Shown one piece after another: positions 25,239-36,359 of a stretch of 64,000 bases of DNA. Position 1 is the first letter of the stretch. Every line of letters starts with the position of its first letter. The stretch covers positions 17,253,608 through 17,317,607 of the forward strand of contig CALNVZ010003435.1 in NCBI GenBank assembly GCA_940671915.1. The letters run 5' to 3'. Position numbers and translations under genes: made by a program. The DNA comes from Paracentrotus lividus (lineage: Eukaryota; Echinodermata; Echinoidea; Camarodonta; Echinidae). The notes under the pieces were generated by a model. That model was not told the DNA's origin. It was given only the letters and a program-made list of their open reading frames with translations, and did not search any database.

Positions 25239-25576
25239 CTGACGAAGGTACATTAAGACTAACGGGAGAAGGAAGAGATGGCCTGGAGAGAATGAGGGTC
25301 GGATTGAAATATTCCATGAAGGGCAATGGGGCACTATTTGTGATGATAGCTGGGACTTGAATGATGGTCTGGTTGCTTGCAGGCAGCTGGGGTACGAAGG
25401 AGTTGAAATGGTATTTCAAAATGCTCGTTTTGGAGAAGGGTCAGGAATGATATGGCTGGATGATCTGCAGTGTTCTGGTTCAGAGCAGATATTGGAAGCG
25501 TGTCCAAGTAGTGGTTGGGGAAATCACAACTGTGGACATGCAGAAGACGCTGGAGTCAGATGCGTATCCGATTCAT
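25239..25576 (+). CDS. SRCR exon 4, copy Y2 (one four-base insertion)
   Basis: An acceptor TTTCTTCAG is followed by CTGACGAAGG; the donor GTAAGT follows 25576. Both splice phases are 1, the usual phase for shuffled extracellular domains. The protein reads [14 protein letters not shown], then after a four-base insertion (CCTG) the SRCR core: [71 protein letters not shown]. Six domain cysteines are present; the Cys after LG typical of group B SRCR domains is replaced by Tyr, giving a group A-like pattern. Role: extracellular ligand-recognition domain of the receptor whose tail exon is at 27872. The insertion would truncate the product unless it is a sequencing error. Confidence 0.85.
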
Positions 25577-25594
25577 GTAAGTTATGCACACAGC

Positions 25595-25686
25595 CAAAAA
25601 AAACAACAAACAAACAAAAACAAAAACAAACAAACAAACAAAAAAAAAACAAAAAACAAAAAACAAAAAAAAAAAAAACAAAAAAA
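25595..25686. repeat. A/C-rich low-complexity tract
   Basis: AAACAAACAAAAACAAAA-type sequence directly after SRCR exon 4. Lys/Gln/Asn-rich reading frames across it are read-through of the intron. Confidence 0.9.
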
Positions 25687-26100
25687 TCCTTTTTGGTATT
25701 TCCAGAAGCCATCATCGAAATCGTCACCACAAAACAAAATTAAACTGTAGGCCTAGTGTGTTGAGCTCATACCGTTTTTTACCAAAACATCCTAATTACA
25801 CAGACATTACAGATTGAGATCACAATTTGTTATTGAAACACATTGTTACTACATATAATCACAATTGTGAAGTCATACTGTGGTAGTAGAAAAATCAGTA
25901 TTTATACACATCTGAATTAATATCACAGATCCCAAGTCCACAGAGTGCGATTACATTTTGAAAGTGAAGAGCTAGCGCACAAATCCCGAATCCACAAAGT
26001 AATCAAGATCGCAACTGGGAAGTGAAACACATATCTTATTACCACACCTTCCAATTCCACAGAATGGGGTCAAATATTTATTTGTACATTTGATCCCTTC

Positions 26101-26360
26101 TTTTGACATACACACAAACGCATCCACCCTCACACGCACGCACGAACACACACACACTCACACATTATCGCAGGCAACCTCACATGAAGCATTACACCAA
26201 GTTGGTCCCTCATATTCCCTTACCCCTGACATAAACGCACACACCCACTCTTATATCCACAATCACTCACACACCATGAATTTTAATCACCCTCACACAC
26301 CCCCCCCCCACACACACACACACACACAAACACAAAAACACACACACACACACACCGCCA
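26101..26360. repeat. (CA)n-rich tract
   Basis: CA and CACG repeats lie in the intron between SRCR exons 4 and 5. The mirror is at about 19640-19890. Confidence 0.85.
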
Positions 26361-26624
26361 GCGACCCGACACGGTCAAAGATCCTGAAGAAATCCTCAGA
26401 GAGCCAATCAGGCTTGAAATTATCGCCTTAGTTTTGAATTAACAGTGGGAAGTTGTGATACTAGCCAGAGTTTGGATAATACTTACAAAAAGGGTCATCC
26501 AAAATTATCTGTCAAGGAAAACGAATGTGTATTTCAAGAATTGTTCATAAAGAAATAATGAAATCTTCAAAATCTATGGAATAACTCTGCACGTCTTTTT
26601 TTCCCCCATCTTTCTTCTTCTTAG

Positions 26625-26945
26625 CGCTAAGATTGACCGGAGAAGGAAGAGATGGAGAGAATGAGGGTAGGATTGAAATATTCCATGAAGGGCAATGGGG
26701 CACTATTTGTGATGATAGCTGGGACTTGAATGATGGTCTGGTTGCTTGCAGGCAGCTGGGGTACGAAGGAGTTGAAATGGTATTTCAAAATGCTCGTTTT
26801 GGAGAAGGGTCAGGAATGATATGGCTGGATGATCTGCAGTGTTCTGGTTCAGAGCAGATATTGGAAGCGTGTCCAAGTAATGGTTGGGGAAATCACAACT
26901 GTGGACACTCCGAAGATGCTGGAGTCAGATGCTCATTCGATTCAT
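26625..26945 (+). CDS. SRCR exon 5, intact, copy Y2
   Basis: The 321-nt exon starts after CTTCTTCTTAG and ends before GTAAGT, phase 1 on both sides, and is fully open (107 codons). After [15 protein letters not shown] come [75 protein letters not shown] and [12 protein letters not shown], the last Ser followed by a split Cys codon. The six SRCR cysteines (TIC, VAC, LQC, EAC, HNC, VRC) are all present; the group B-specific LGC is LGY. Known family role: extracellular recognition in innate-immune and adhesion receptors. The T at the exon end plus GT at the start of 27872 makes the TGT codon, so this exon splices in frame to the membrane exon. The best-preserved SRCR exon in the window. Confidence 0.93.
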
Positions 26946-27248
26946 GTAAGTTATGCACACTGAAAAAAAAACACATTCCTTTTTGGTATTTCCAGAAGCC
27001 ATCATCGAAATCGTCACCACAAAACAAAACTAAACTGTAGGCCTAGTGTGTTGAGCTCGTACCATACATCTAAAGTATCTAAATCCCAGAGAATTACCAA
27101 AACATCCTGTTTACTCACACCAGTGAGGTCAGACTCTGTTATCATCATTGAAACCCGTTGTTACCACAGTTACTATGTTACACACGGTGAAATCACACTG
27201 TGATAACCTTCAGCAGGCCAAAATTACCATACATCTGTATTCCAGAAA

Positions 27249-27523
27249 CCTTTTTTATTGAATTGAATTTGAACTGAATTGAGTATTTATTATCCAAATA
27301 CATAATTACAAGGCATATGAACATGACATAAATAACATAATAGGATAAATGGTATCAGAAAAATAGCATAAATGCTAATCGGGTCTGGTACCAGGCAGAC
27401 ATTGTACTTACACATGTATTTTGACATAATAATATTAATATGCATAGAATTATCCTCGAGCTTCTTATGATTAAAAAGAACGTATTTACAATATTTACAA
27501 TATTTGCTAACTTGCATAATTAA
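27249..27523 (-). mobile_element. Probable truncated LINE 3' end (minus strand), Y2 only
   Basis: The plus strand begins TTTTTTATTGAATTGAAT and continues AT-rich for about 270 bp. The mirror position in Y1 lacks this block. AATTCAATTCAATAAA at the end of an insert, read on the minus strand, is a common 3' end of CR1/L2-type LINEs. No reverse transcriptase sequence is present, so the class is inferred from the tail only. Confidence 0.4.
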
Positions 27524-27871
27524 AAATGTATATAGTTATCCTAGCTAATTGTTTGTACACAAGTGACATAATATCGGATCAATGTAGGCCTACAATTGAT
27601 CTTCGAGAAATAGGCCTAACTGATTAATGGAAGTAATTTTACAATGTGGTGTGGTTTTCTAGTGTTCGCAAAGTGGAATGCATTTCACACAATTTTCTTT
27701 GACACAATGTGAAGATGAGATTCACAAGGTAAACACTCACATTTAACAATGGGGTGTCGATTTCACACTGTGTTCTTTTCAGTAAGGTTTATAAGTATTG
27801 AGAACAGAAAAAGAATGATCCATTATAATCATAATAATCATAAGGCCTAAATATGTGATTCTGTTTTGTAG

Positions 27872-28419
27872 GTGAGAATGGTGGTGGTCTTTCAACTGGT
27901 GCAATAGTTTTCATAGTCATCGGATGCTTAGCGGCCATCTTTTTATTCTGTGTCTGCTGCATTAAACCTGCATTCAAATCTCCATCAGAAGAACCCGCTG
28001 CACATCCACAAGCAGGTGAAACTAATGAAGGAACCTTTGGACTGGCTGTATTGGTAACATCAAGGGAAGAACGCGTGGGCGACACCAACCCAACTGACCT
28101 GGAATCTGAGGTACCGGACTTACCACCACCATCGTACGATGAAATCGGAAAATATACAGCATTCAGTGTACCCGGATCCGAGGGACTGTATCCCCCACCG
28201 ATAGCACCATACCCCCCACCGACCGCACCCTATCCCCCACCAGCACCATATCCGCCACCTGCACCCTATCAACTATCAACAGTGCCCCACCCTCCAACCT
28301 CTGTTCAATACGAAGAGCCATCTTTCCCGGATGCTATTGCATCATCCCCTTATCCTGCGACAGACTCAGGTACCGTTCCAACAGTGCCACCACCCCCTCC
28401 GTTACCTCCCATCAGTTAA
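27872..28419 (+). CDS. Membrane-span and Pro/Tyr-rich cytoplasmic tail exon of SRCR receptor (Y2, intact)
   Basis: This is the terminal coding exon, after acceptor TTTTGTAG, entering in phase 1 (the T of exon 5 plus GT gives Cys) and ending TAA. Counting that Cys as 1, residues about 10-31 (GAIVFIVIGCLAAIFLFCVC) form a single membrane span ending in CVCC, plausible palmitoylation sites, then a basic K. Residues 85-91 read PPPSYDE, containing a PPxY motif that in known proteins binds WW domains such as those of NEDD4-family ubiquitin ligases. A run of five Tyr-Pro repeats (YPPPIAPYPPPTAPYPPP and so on) follows, then QYEEP, similar to Src-family SH2 target sites, and a final PPPPPLPP. Together with exons 4 and 5 it defines a type I membrane SRCR receptor with a signalling-capable tail. 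Binding partners are inference from motifs. No kinase, ITAM or TIR domain is present. Confidence 0.9.
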
Positions 28420-29831
28420 AGCATAACTAACCCAGCCGGTGTCGGAGGCGAAAACGTCTGGCGAACCGAATCCGCCCGCCATGGTGCGTAATGTGCATAA
28501 ACAAACATGGATCGAAAGCTTGATAGTGTGCACTGTACAAAACCAATATTCCAACCAAGCACCCTCCAACGTACCTACCCCCTTTCTGGCTCCTTATCTT
28601 CTGAATATAGTATTAATTGAAGACATTATTTATTGATTATATTCCACGAGTCTGTAATGTATGCACCATTTAGATCATCGATGTATGCTTGGGATTTTTT
28701 CCAAAGCTTAATATACAATGTAAAGTATCCCGCCCATCCCGTTCTGAGCTTGAAGCTAGCTACGTTTATCTACATGTAACATATGAATGACGGGCGTATT
28801 CGCCTGGCCGGACAGTTTTGCCTCCGACACTGGCATTACAAACTTGATCATTGTTCAACTAAACAGGGCTGTTGACACATTTCAAGGATTAGTCTTGATG
28901 ACAATTACAGTATATACCTCTTATAATAGAGATTAATGATGCACATTTTAGTAGTAAGCAAGAATATTTTTGTATCTGGAAACACAAATGTCTTCTGGCA
29001 AAGAATATTTCTTTACCCTGGTATTCCATTACTAGGTATGAGTAGTCTTGTAAAGTTTCACCAAAGTAAATTATTTACGAAAGACAGAACGGTGAGCTTT
29101 AAATTTGAAGTACAATTATATTTTGCCTAAGAAGTATCATTTGATATAATTGGGAACCTACATTATCCATTCAAATGATCAATTAAATTATGATTTTAAA
29201 TGCAAAACATAATATCTTTTGTGTAAATTCAATATATTCAAAATGCAAATAAATATAGAATGTTTCTGACCATATAATGAAATAACAGAAGTTTTCAATT
29301 GTGAGGTAAGTGTCAGACAAATTGACCAATCACAGTAAAGAATTTTTAATGATTTTTTTTTTATTGAAAGATCAGGTATAACATGTGCAGCATTTGACAT
29401 CTAACTTAGATATTAAACTCTTATTTACATTCGTGACCATGTGAACTAACTATTGCATCTTTTTTGCTTTTATTGAATGATAGGCCTATAACTTTACACA
29501 AATAATTCTTTATATCTACAAGGATTTCTGTTTTTTTTTTAAAGTCTATTACACTAGATCAATTGTCCGGATAATTACCATTTTTTCTTCTTATAAAACA
29601 AAACAAAAACAAAAACAGTTACACAAAACAATTTTTATAGAAGTAAAATTTATTTGTTCTGTCTCATTTTTTAAGGATAAAATAAGATATTCAAATCACC
29701 ACAAAATATGAGCAGACCCACACATTAACATGTTATTTTAGGTTACAATATAGGGGATTGATAACAATATGACTTCATACCAGTTATTTAATAAAAATTT
29801 TTTTGAAAATATATCTTTAATGATGCTATTT
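28420..29831 (+). other. 3' flank of receptor copy Y2, no further exon seen
   Basis: AT-rich sequence after the stop codon. An open frame at 28439-28636 is homologous to the frameshifted Y1 region and shows no conserved coding signal. The 3' UTR probably begins here, but its end is not placed. Confidence 0.55.
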
Positions 29832-30185
29832 CAGGCCCGTAACCAGGGGGGGTTCAAAAGAACCCCCCCCCCCCCCCCCCCGCTGTGCTGACTTCAGAGA
29901 GTCCGCTTTACAAGAAAGAAAATAAAAAAATGGACAAATTATAATTTTTTTTTGCTTATCAATTTTGGGTGCCTGATCTTAGCCTAGCCTATATTGCTAT
30001 ATAATATTGTGTTACCTTCTTTCTTTGATGGGACAATTTGCTAGAAAATTTTGTGAACACCTTATCTCACCCCCCCCAGCTTATCGCGCGGCCTAAAGTT
30101 CGTGACGTGAAAAAATTTTGATGTACCTTTTGGTCCACTTTTGCAGATTTCGAACCCTCCCGTAAAAATCCTAGTTACGTGCCTG
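29832..30185 (+). mobile_element. CAGGCCCGTAAC...GTTACGTGCCTG element, copy 1
   Basis: A 354-bp non-autonomous element has inverted ends CAGGCCCGTAACCAGG and CCTAGTTACGTGCCTG. A 5-bp direct repeat TATTT flanks it. It carries G-run/C-run hairpin GGGTTCAAAAGAACCC and a GTGACGTGAA block. The mirror site in Y1 (about 16503) is empty. Likely hAT-like, from the CAGG ends; the transposase source is not seen. Confidence 0.8.
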
Positions 30186-32395
30186 TATTTATATTTATAC
30201 TTAAGCGCAATGAACGCAAGTATTTGTTTTTTTATTTGAACACTATTCTATTAGAAAGAAAATATAAAATCAAAAGTTCATTTTGTAATTTGTTGTACAA
30301 ATTTTAAAGGGATTATATATATACATGTATTTGTGAGTTTACAATGAAACACTTTTCAACCTTGATATGACTAATGAAAAATAAAAAAAATTCTTGTATA
30401 TTTTATAGGTTTAATGTCGGAATATAAATAATATTAATTGAAACATAACAACTGACAATTATATAAAGTGTCATTAAATCATTACTGTAATTATACTCAA
30501 TTAAGATTCAGCACTTAAAGTAGATACTCAAATTTTGATGTCTTACAGAAATTTAGGCTTACATTGTCTTGTATATAAGGTTTAATGTCAAAATCCAATT
30601 GAAACAAAAACAAAAAATAACAATAAGTGTATTCATAAATTGTTTTTGCAGCATAACCCTGTGGTTGTACTCAATTACGATTCAGAAGTGTTGGGCTGGG
30701 AACAGAACCCAATCCTAATATAATGATTTTATCCCAGTTGGGATTGATTTTAGCTGTGAGTAAATCACCCCCTGGTATACTATATGAATTACAATTTACC
30801 CAACAAAGAATGCGTCCATCCAAATAGTCAAGACAATGTTCATATTAGTTGCAGACTTCTTTCTCATAATACAGTCATGTGAGAATAATAAATGTTCTTT
30901 CTTTTTTAACATTATTTCATAATACCCTGTTAAACATTTTCATTATTAAGTACACTGACATCTTTATATTACATTGCGATGAGTACAACAGTGATATATA
31001 ATGAGTTGACCAAAAAATAGTTTGTTTTCGGTTGGTTGTATGAATTCTATCTCTCTTCTTAGACCAATCTAACCAATGCACATGTCAATGATGGAGATAA
31101 ATCATGTTTAGAAATAGACAATTCACACAACTTTCGGAAATGCCAGATTACAAGATTTTAACATTCAAGCAAACTTCCTTGAATCACTTTGAATAAAGAA
31201 AGTATATTGTGGGTTTTATTTCATAAGGTAACAAGGGCCCTAATCTGTACTGGCCGCACAGAAACGTTGTTAGCGCTAACAAAGCACTAACAGTAGGCCC
31301 AGTCACATATTTCGGATGGTTATTTCAAAGGTTGATCCCAGATGTAAATAATGCATTGTTGTGACATTAAGCATCGCCTCGACATCAAAGGTTGTAACAG
31401 GGCTACTAATAGTGCAAACAATGTTTCTGTGCAGCCCGTATGGGGCTTTTCAATATTGTACAAAGTGAATAGGACCGAATCCGGCCTTATAGACTCCATG
31501 TTATAATTTAAACTTGAAACCACGAAGTGCATGTTCGTATTCCCCTAGTCTTTCATTCGGTAACATATGAGGACTACATGACTTGTGTAAGTAAAAGTCA
31601 TTTCACAGTACTATGGGTCTTTCAGTTAATATAATAGGATATCTGGTTTAAAAAAAAAAATATCTTTTACTCAGCTCCACTGGTTTGCAGACCATGTACA
31701 GTGTGAGTCAGAATATTCATTATAAACTTCTGAAAGAAAGTGATTTGAAATATCAAAAATTGTATCTGTAAAATATTGTACCTGTCATTTTCATTTAACA
31801 ACATGATTACATGACAAAAAAAAAATTAACAAATTTTCAATATTTTCTTTTGTAATATCTAATAATACATAATTTTGAATATATGGAACAACATAAACAC
31901 AATTTATTACAAATATTTAAAAAGCTACCATCTTATTTCTGAAAAATTTTAAGATTGATCTGCTCTCAATCAAATAGAATTTGTAATTATTAATAATATA
32001 TAAAGGTCCAATAATTACATTATTAGTAGGCCTATTAACATTCAGCCATTGTTCAATGTTTCAGCAATCAAATTTGGCACCCCTTGATTTCTTGAAATCA
32101 GTCTAGTGGAGCTTTTATATAATGTCTATGCAGAACTTTGTTTCTATAAATAAATATACAAGGAAGCACACACTGAAATATTAGAGAACCCTGTTAAAGC
32201 AGACATTGCACGAGATAGATAGTGTGCGTGTATATGGATAATGAAAGTGAAACCACAGAATAAATAATCCTTACATGATGTATCTGGTTGATATAAGTCT
32301 GTAACGTCCAATTCAACTACAACAACAACAACAACAACAAAACTCTGAGTGAAATAAGAAAATCCAAAGTACTACCGGTAAGTCATCCTGTCTGC
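30186..32395. other. 3' flank of Y2 continued, no gene recognised
   Basis: AT-rich sequence mirroring 14360-16500. It includes a small MITE at about 31253-31437 (mirror of 15261-15426) and a CAA repeat at about 32322-32341. Confidence 0.6.
31253..31437. mobile_element. Small inverted-repeat MITE, Y2 copy
   Basis: GCACAGAAACGTTGTTAGCG at one end and the inverse CAAACAATGTTTCTGTGC at the other. It corresponds to 15261-15426 in Y1. Confidence 0.45.
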
Positions 32396-32645
32396 TTAAC
32401 CCTCTCATTACCATGGTTGCCTTTTGGCACCATAGAACACTGGTGACAAGGGAAATTGATTTTATTGCCATTTTGCAAGAAAGCGCCCTCTATAGTTGAG
32501 TTATGCATCATTGGAAAGCTGGGAACGGTAGTTTTTGCATGGATGCAAACACTAGGGGTATTGCTTGAGTTATCTTTTTGAAAATTTGAAATGAAGTGAG
32601 AGAATCCAGTTTTTAGGAAATAGTGCCAGGTAACGAAAGGGTTAA
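32396..32645 (+). mobile_element. piggyBac-like MITE with TTAA target, Y2 only
   Basis: TTAA-CCCTCTCATTACC at the left and GGTAACGAAAGGG-TTAA at the right: a 250-bp span with TTAA duplication and C-rich inverted ends, as in piggyBac-superfamily MITEs. The mirror locus in Y1 (14352-14355) has a single TTAA in matching flanks, a precise empty site. Confidence 0.8.
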
Positions 32646-32945
32646 ATATCAAATATTGGAAGGAAGGAAGAAATATATTATTAATGATTCTATACCCTGG
32701 AAACAAACTACCTTGTATAAGATTCAGCTAGTCTCACTTGCCATATATTATTATAAATCCAAGTGCAATAGCTATCAGCCTTATATTACTTGTGATATCC
32801 ATACCATGAACATTTACAAAATGTACAAGTATTAGCATGTGAAGTAAAATTTCAATGTTGTATACATTACATTTTTACGAGGATGGACTAGCAAAGTTCA
32901 CCAAAACAAAACCACCTTAAAAATCACCAATATTCAACTGTCTTT

Positions 32946-33870
32946 GATATAACACAACACCATCGAAATGTTGATGTTATAAATGTAAACAGCAAAACTA
33001 CATTTGATACACATAAAAACAGATATATGAAATATTAAAACCATTTAACACCCAGCAGATTTTGGGACTAACTCGCATCAGGCCAAAAGCACACCCATTA
33101 ATACACGGTTCAAAGTATTGCTGAAATTATTTAAACCACCAAAGCTGCTTAAATGAAATAATGCGCACAAAATCTTTAAAAATCTGTCAATTTTACAATG
33201 ATAATATTTGAAATTTCCAACTGTGTGCAGCACGATACAGAATTCTGGATTTTACAATTGCAGCAAAATGGCAAATAACAATACTGATAAATCTTCATTA
33301 ATAAATCATAAATCATAAATCATAAATCATAAATCATGGATAAATTGTTGGGCGACTTAATCAAAGTAATGAATTAAAATTTAATTTTCTAATTAATATA
33401 GTTGTCCAAATTTGCAGCACTTGTTAGCTCAAAAGGTTAGAATAGAAACCCACATGGCCCTATCATAAAACAATTATGTTTTCAAGTTATTCTGTACAAT
33501 CACACTTTTTCGGTAATTAGTTCTCACTTAATATGCATTTAATATTTAAACTTGTACCCAATAACATTTCTACCAATATTAAGGATTCACAAAGTGATAG
33601 GCCACCGGTAGAAATGTTATGAAACTTACTCAATATAATTCACAATAATCTAATCATCTAATGAATGATACATCAGTTGTTAAAATCTTCATGCATTAAA
33701 TTTCCTCAAACAAAGAATGACCACAAACTTCTTGCTTCCAATTAATTCCAATTTCTCACCATTTCGGAAGACCAGTTATGAGCAGAATATAGAATCTGAC
33801 AAATAATATACATGAAGCTACTGATGACATTACCATGCATGAATTATCAAACATTACATCCCATTGTAAT
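32946..33870. other. Intergenic sequence between SRCR copy Y2 and GALK1
   Basis: Single-copy AT-rich sequence beyond the palindrome. It contains a short (AAATCAT)n repeat at about 33297-33338. No gene is seen. Confidence 0.6.
33297..33338. repeat. (AAATCAT)n microsatellite
   Basis: Five or six tandem ATAAATC/AAATCAT units. Confidence 0.85.
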
Positions 33871-34250
33871 ACAGTCTACTCCTGTTATAACAAGTACAGA
33901 TACAAGATTTTGTTAGAATGGACGATTGTCAAGGTCAAAATTTTAAACATATATCACATCTGGCGTTCATTATAACAAGACTTCTTTATAAAGAGGTACT
34001 GTATTGTTGGAAATATTTGTGGATTTCGCGGAAAGAGCGGCAGGTGCGAATTTAAAAACCTGCGAATATATAGGCATGATTTCCTATGCATGTATTGAAG
34101 GGGTTCAATTGCGAGCTTAAGAACATGCAGAGCGAATTTAAGAACCTGTGAACGTTTTAAGGCCGCTCAGCGCGAAAATTTAATCGCGCGAAAATAACAG
34201 CGAATACATGAATTGGTCCTGAGCACCTCATCATAACAGGAGTAGACTGT
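33871..34250. mobile_element. MITE with ACAGTCTACTCCTGTTAT termini
   Basis: The left end ACAGTCTACTCCTGTTAT and right end ATAACAGGAGTAGACTGT are near-perfect inverted repeats over 18 bp, 380 bp apart. Internally GCGAATTTAAGAACCTG repeats. No clear target duplication and no coding capacity. Confidence 0.7.
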
Positions 34251-34346
34251 GCTCATTTTCCTTACCATGATGACAATACTTTTTAATGATTTTTTAAAAA
34301 GAAGTTTGGAGGAGGGATTTCTTTTTTGACGAGTTGATCTATAAGC

Positions 34347-34418
34347 TCATAGTTTGAGAGAATGAGCTCCCTTGGATGCAACGGAGAGGTAGAAGGTAGG
34401 TTTACCGCTGTACTTCTC
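34347..34418 (-). CDS. GALK1: Galactokinase, last coding exon (exon 7)
   Basis: After a TTGTTCTTTCAG acceptor the minus strand reads EKYSGKPTFYLSVASKGAHS followed by LKL and a TGA stop. Human galactokinase ends with the comparable [20 protein letters not shown] and LCL. The phase is 0 at the acceptor, matching the AAG/GTAAGC donor of the preceding exon. At only 24 codons it is easily missed. The frame is fixed by the splice phase and the C-terminal alignment. Confidence 0.93.
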   Translation of the reverse strand, partial: EKYSGKPTFYLSVASKGAHSLKL

Positions 34419-34559
34419 CTGAAAGAACAATTTAGTGAAGGATGTGTAAAGATAATAATTAGTTTTGGTCAAGTTATTTTGGGTGATTGGATTTCTCTAA
34501 GTGTGCTTTGAATGTCGCTGTCTCACATGGCCAGATACCACAACATGACATACTCACCC

Positions 34560-34810
34560 TTTAACCCGTTGTATACTGAGATCTTTTCACAAACCCGAAT
34601 GAAACATGGTCGTCAAGCATGCTTGCAAGAAATTCTTTTCATTTAAAGGTTAAACAAAGACAGCTTTAAATAGATCAATGTCAGATAATTTAGATGATAT
34701 AAGGTCTTTATATGTTTATGCAATCATGAGTGAAATAAACGGTCGACAAGAGGGATGTTCTATATTTCTTCAGCCCGCATATATGCGGGCTTAGTATACA
34801 ACGGGTTAAA
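34560..34810. mobile_element. piggyBac-like MITE in GALK1 3' region
   Basis: T-TTAA-CCCGTTGTATACT at the left and AGTATACAACGGG-TTAA-A at the right form 13-bp perfect inverted repeats with TTAA at both sides. A strong internal hairpin (AGCCCGCATATATGCGGGCT) lies near the right end. It is in the last intron of GALK1. Confidence 0.8.
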
Positions 34811-35522
34811 AATGCATGCAGATTTTTCATCCGGTTAATTCAGATTAAAGGTGCAGTCCTTTTTATACATTGTTTTAATGCTCACGCATTGTCAGTTGTT
34901 GTTAAAGCAACCAAAATATTTTGTGCATACACAACGTTGTCTTGGCGGTTTGACGAACAATACATGACAATGAATAATAATAATAAGATATGTGATTTGT
35001 TATGCATCAAATCCACTCTGTGGAGTGCTCAAGGCGCAATGGAAAAAGGAGGGGTGAAAGAGAGAGGAGAATGAAAAATGCATATAGCAACCATAAATTC
35101 AATAAACGAAAGTAAACGAGCTAGGAATAACAAGCGTTGAATATGAGTGTTTTGAGGTGTTGGTTGAATGTTAGTCTAAAGGTACAAAGGGACATGAACT
35201 GCAGTATTAACGCTATTATACCGATGTAAAAATCAGCATGCATTCCTACATTGTGAGAACTGCATAAACAATAGTAGCACTCTTTTCTTGTATGTTCGGC
35301 CAATAGTTACCTATCAGGATCCTTGTTGCGTAGAATTCTTGCATAAAAGTTTCTTTCATAACCAATCAGAATGCTCATTCCAAATTTGCATCAATTAGTT
35401 TATCCTGATATTAACCGATCAATTGCAAAAAGTAACCAATCAGGATCCTTGTTGTGTGGACTTCTTGCATAAAAAACTCACTGTGAGCCAATCAAAATGA
35501 TTGTTTCATATAGGTAGCTTAC

Positions 35523-35685
35523 CTTGATGGTCTTGACAGCACGTTCGATTGCATCTTTCTTGAGGAGTGTGACAGTACAGCCACCGAACCCTCCCCCTGT
35601 CATCCTGGAACCATAGACACCATCTACCGTCATAGCAGCTTCCACCAACTGATCTAACTCTGCACAGCTCACCTCGTAGTCACCA
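35523..35685 (-). CDS. GALK1: Galactokinase exon 6
   Basis: The exon is bounded by TTTTGCAG (acceptor, minus strand) and GTAAGC (donor). It reads [40 protein letters not shown] and [14 protein letters not shown]. The [11 protein letters not shown] block is GHMP-kinase motif 3, which helps shape the nucleotide- and sugar-binding site. Entry is in phase 2: the AG of exon 5 plus T makes Ser. Confidence 0.95.
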
Positions 35686-36052
35686 CTGCAAAATTGAAAG
35701 CAGATCCAAATTACAAGTACTTATGAATTTTGAAGTCAGGCCATTATTATCTTCATTCAGGAATTTAACCTTTTAAAATGCAACAGTAATTGTATAAACA
35801 AAGAAAATTTGCAGTAATAGTTTGGGTAACTTCTTGCTTCTGTCAACTTATATATTCCTCCACCGCTCACTTCTCCACTGCAAAACTGAGAAATTTGGAT
35901 CGAAACAGATTCTCATACTTAAAAACCATGTCATTCTTATCACATTTAACAATTTCTCGTATCTACACAGGAGGCAAACATCAGATAATCAAAAATGAAG
36001 TAAAATTTGGCAATTCACTATTTTAATTGATGAAAAATGAGCCAAGAAAACT

Positions 36053-36124
36053 GGATTCTATCAGGATTCAAACATAAGACTTTATCATTGCTAGACAGGT
36101 GCTCTACCAAATGAGCTACGGCAA
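36053..36124 (-). mobile_element. tRNA-derived SINE-like remnant
   Basis: On the minus strand GTAGCTCATTTGGTAGAGCA resembles a tRNA D-arm/A box, and GTTTGAATCC 40 bases later resembles a T-arm/B box. The anticodon stem does not pair (CCTGT against TGATA), so it is not a functional tRNA. It is more likely the head of a tRNA-derived SINE in the GALK1 intron. Confidence 0.6.
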
Positions 36125-36359
36125 ACATGTAGGTGTCCATCCGATAGAACCCTTAAAATTTTGCGTGAACTAAGTTTTTAAAGCAGTTTATAATTAGGCA
36201 GCTGGCTGCTTCTATCAGCTGATCACAACACAGCTCATCCCTTTGAAATGCAGAGATATCACCATTCTGTTTCACTATTATATCATGATCTATAATATCA
36301 TGTATACAGCAATTTGAAATACAAAAAAGCTTTGACTAGCTGAGCCAAATCTGCACATC

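Larger units (their letters stand above)
14064..32945. repeat. Palindrome 2 (arms Y1 and Y2)
   Basis: The left arm 14064-22482 is the reverse complement of 22818-32945. The outermost match pairs 14064 (GACAGTTGGATATTGG) with 32945. Mirrored landmarks are the tail exon (17900-18433 with 27872-28419), SRCR exon 5 (19061-19384 with 26625-26945), SRCR exon 4 (20374-20702 with 25239-25576) and a MITE (21262-21771 with 23512-24663). Arms differ by many substitutions as well as indels, and Y2 carries several insertions that Y1 lacks. They are therefore diverged copies or alleles, not a single molecule read twice. Confidence 0.88.

Noticed and set aside
28439-28636. Additional coding exon after the receptor stop codon
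   Set aside because: The corresponding Y1 sequence is out of frame with unbiased changes, there is no acceptor, and it directly follows the TAA.
36053-36124. Functional tRNA gene on the minus strand
   Set aside because: A-box and B-box words are present, but the anticodon stem cannot pair and the acceptor stem is not closed.
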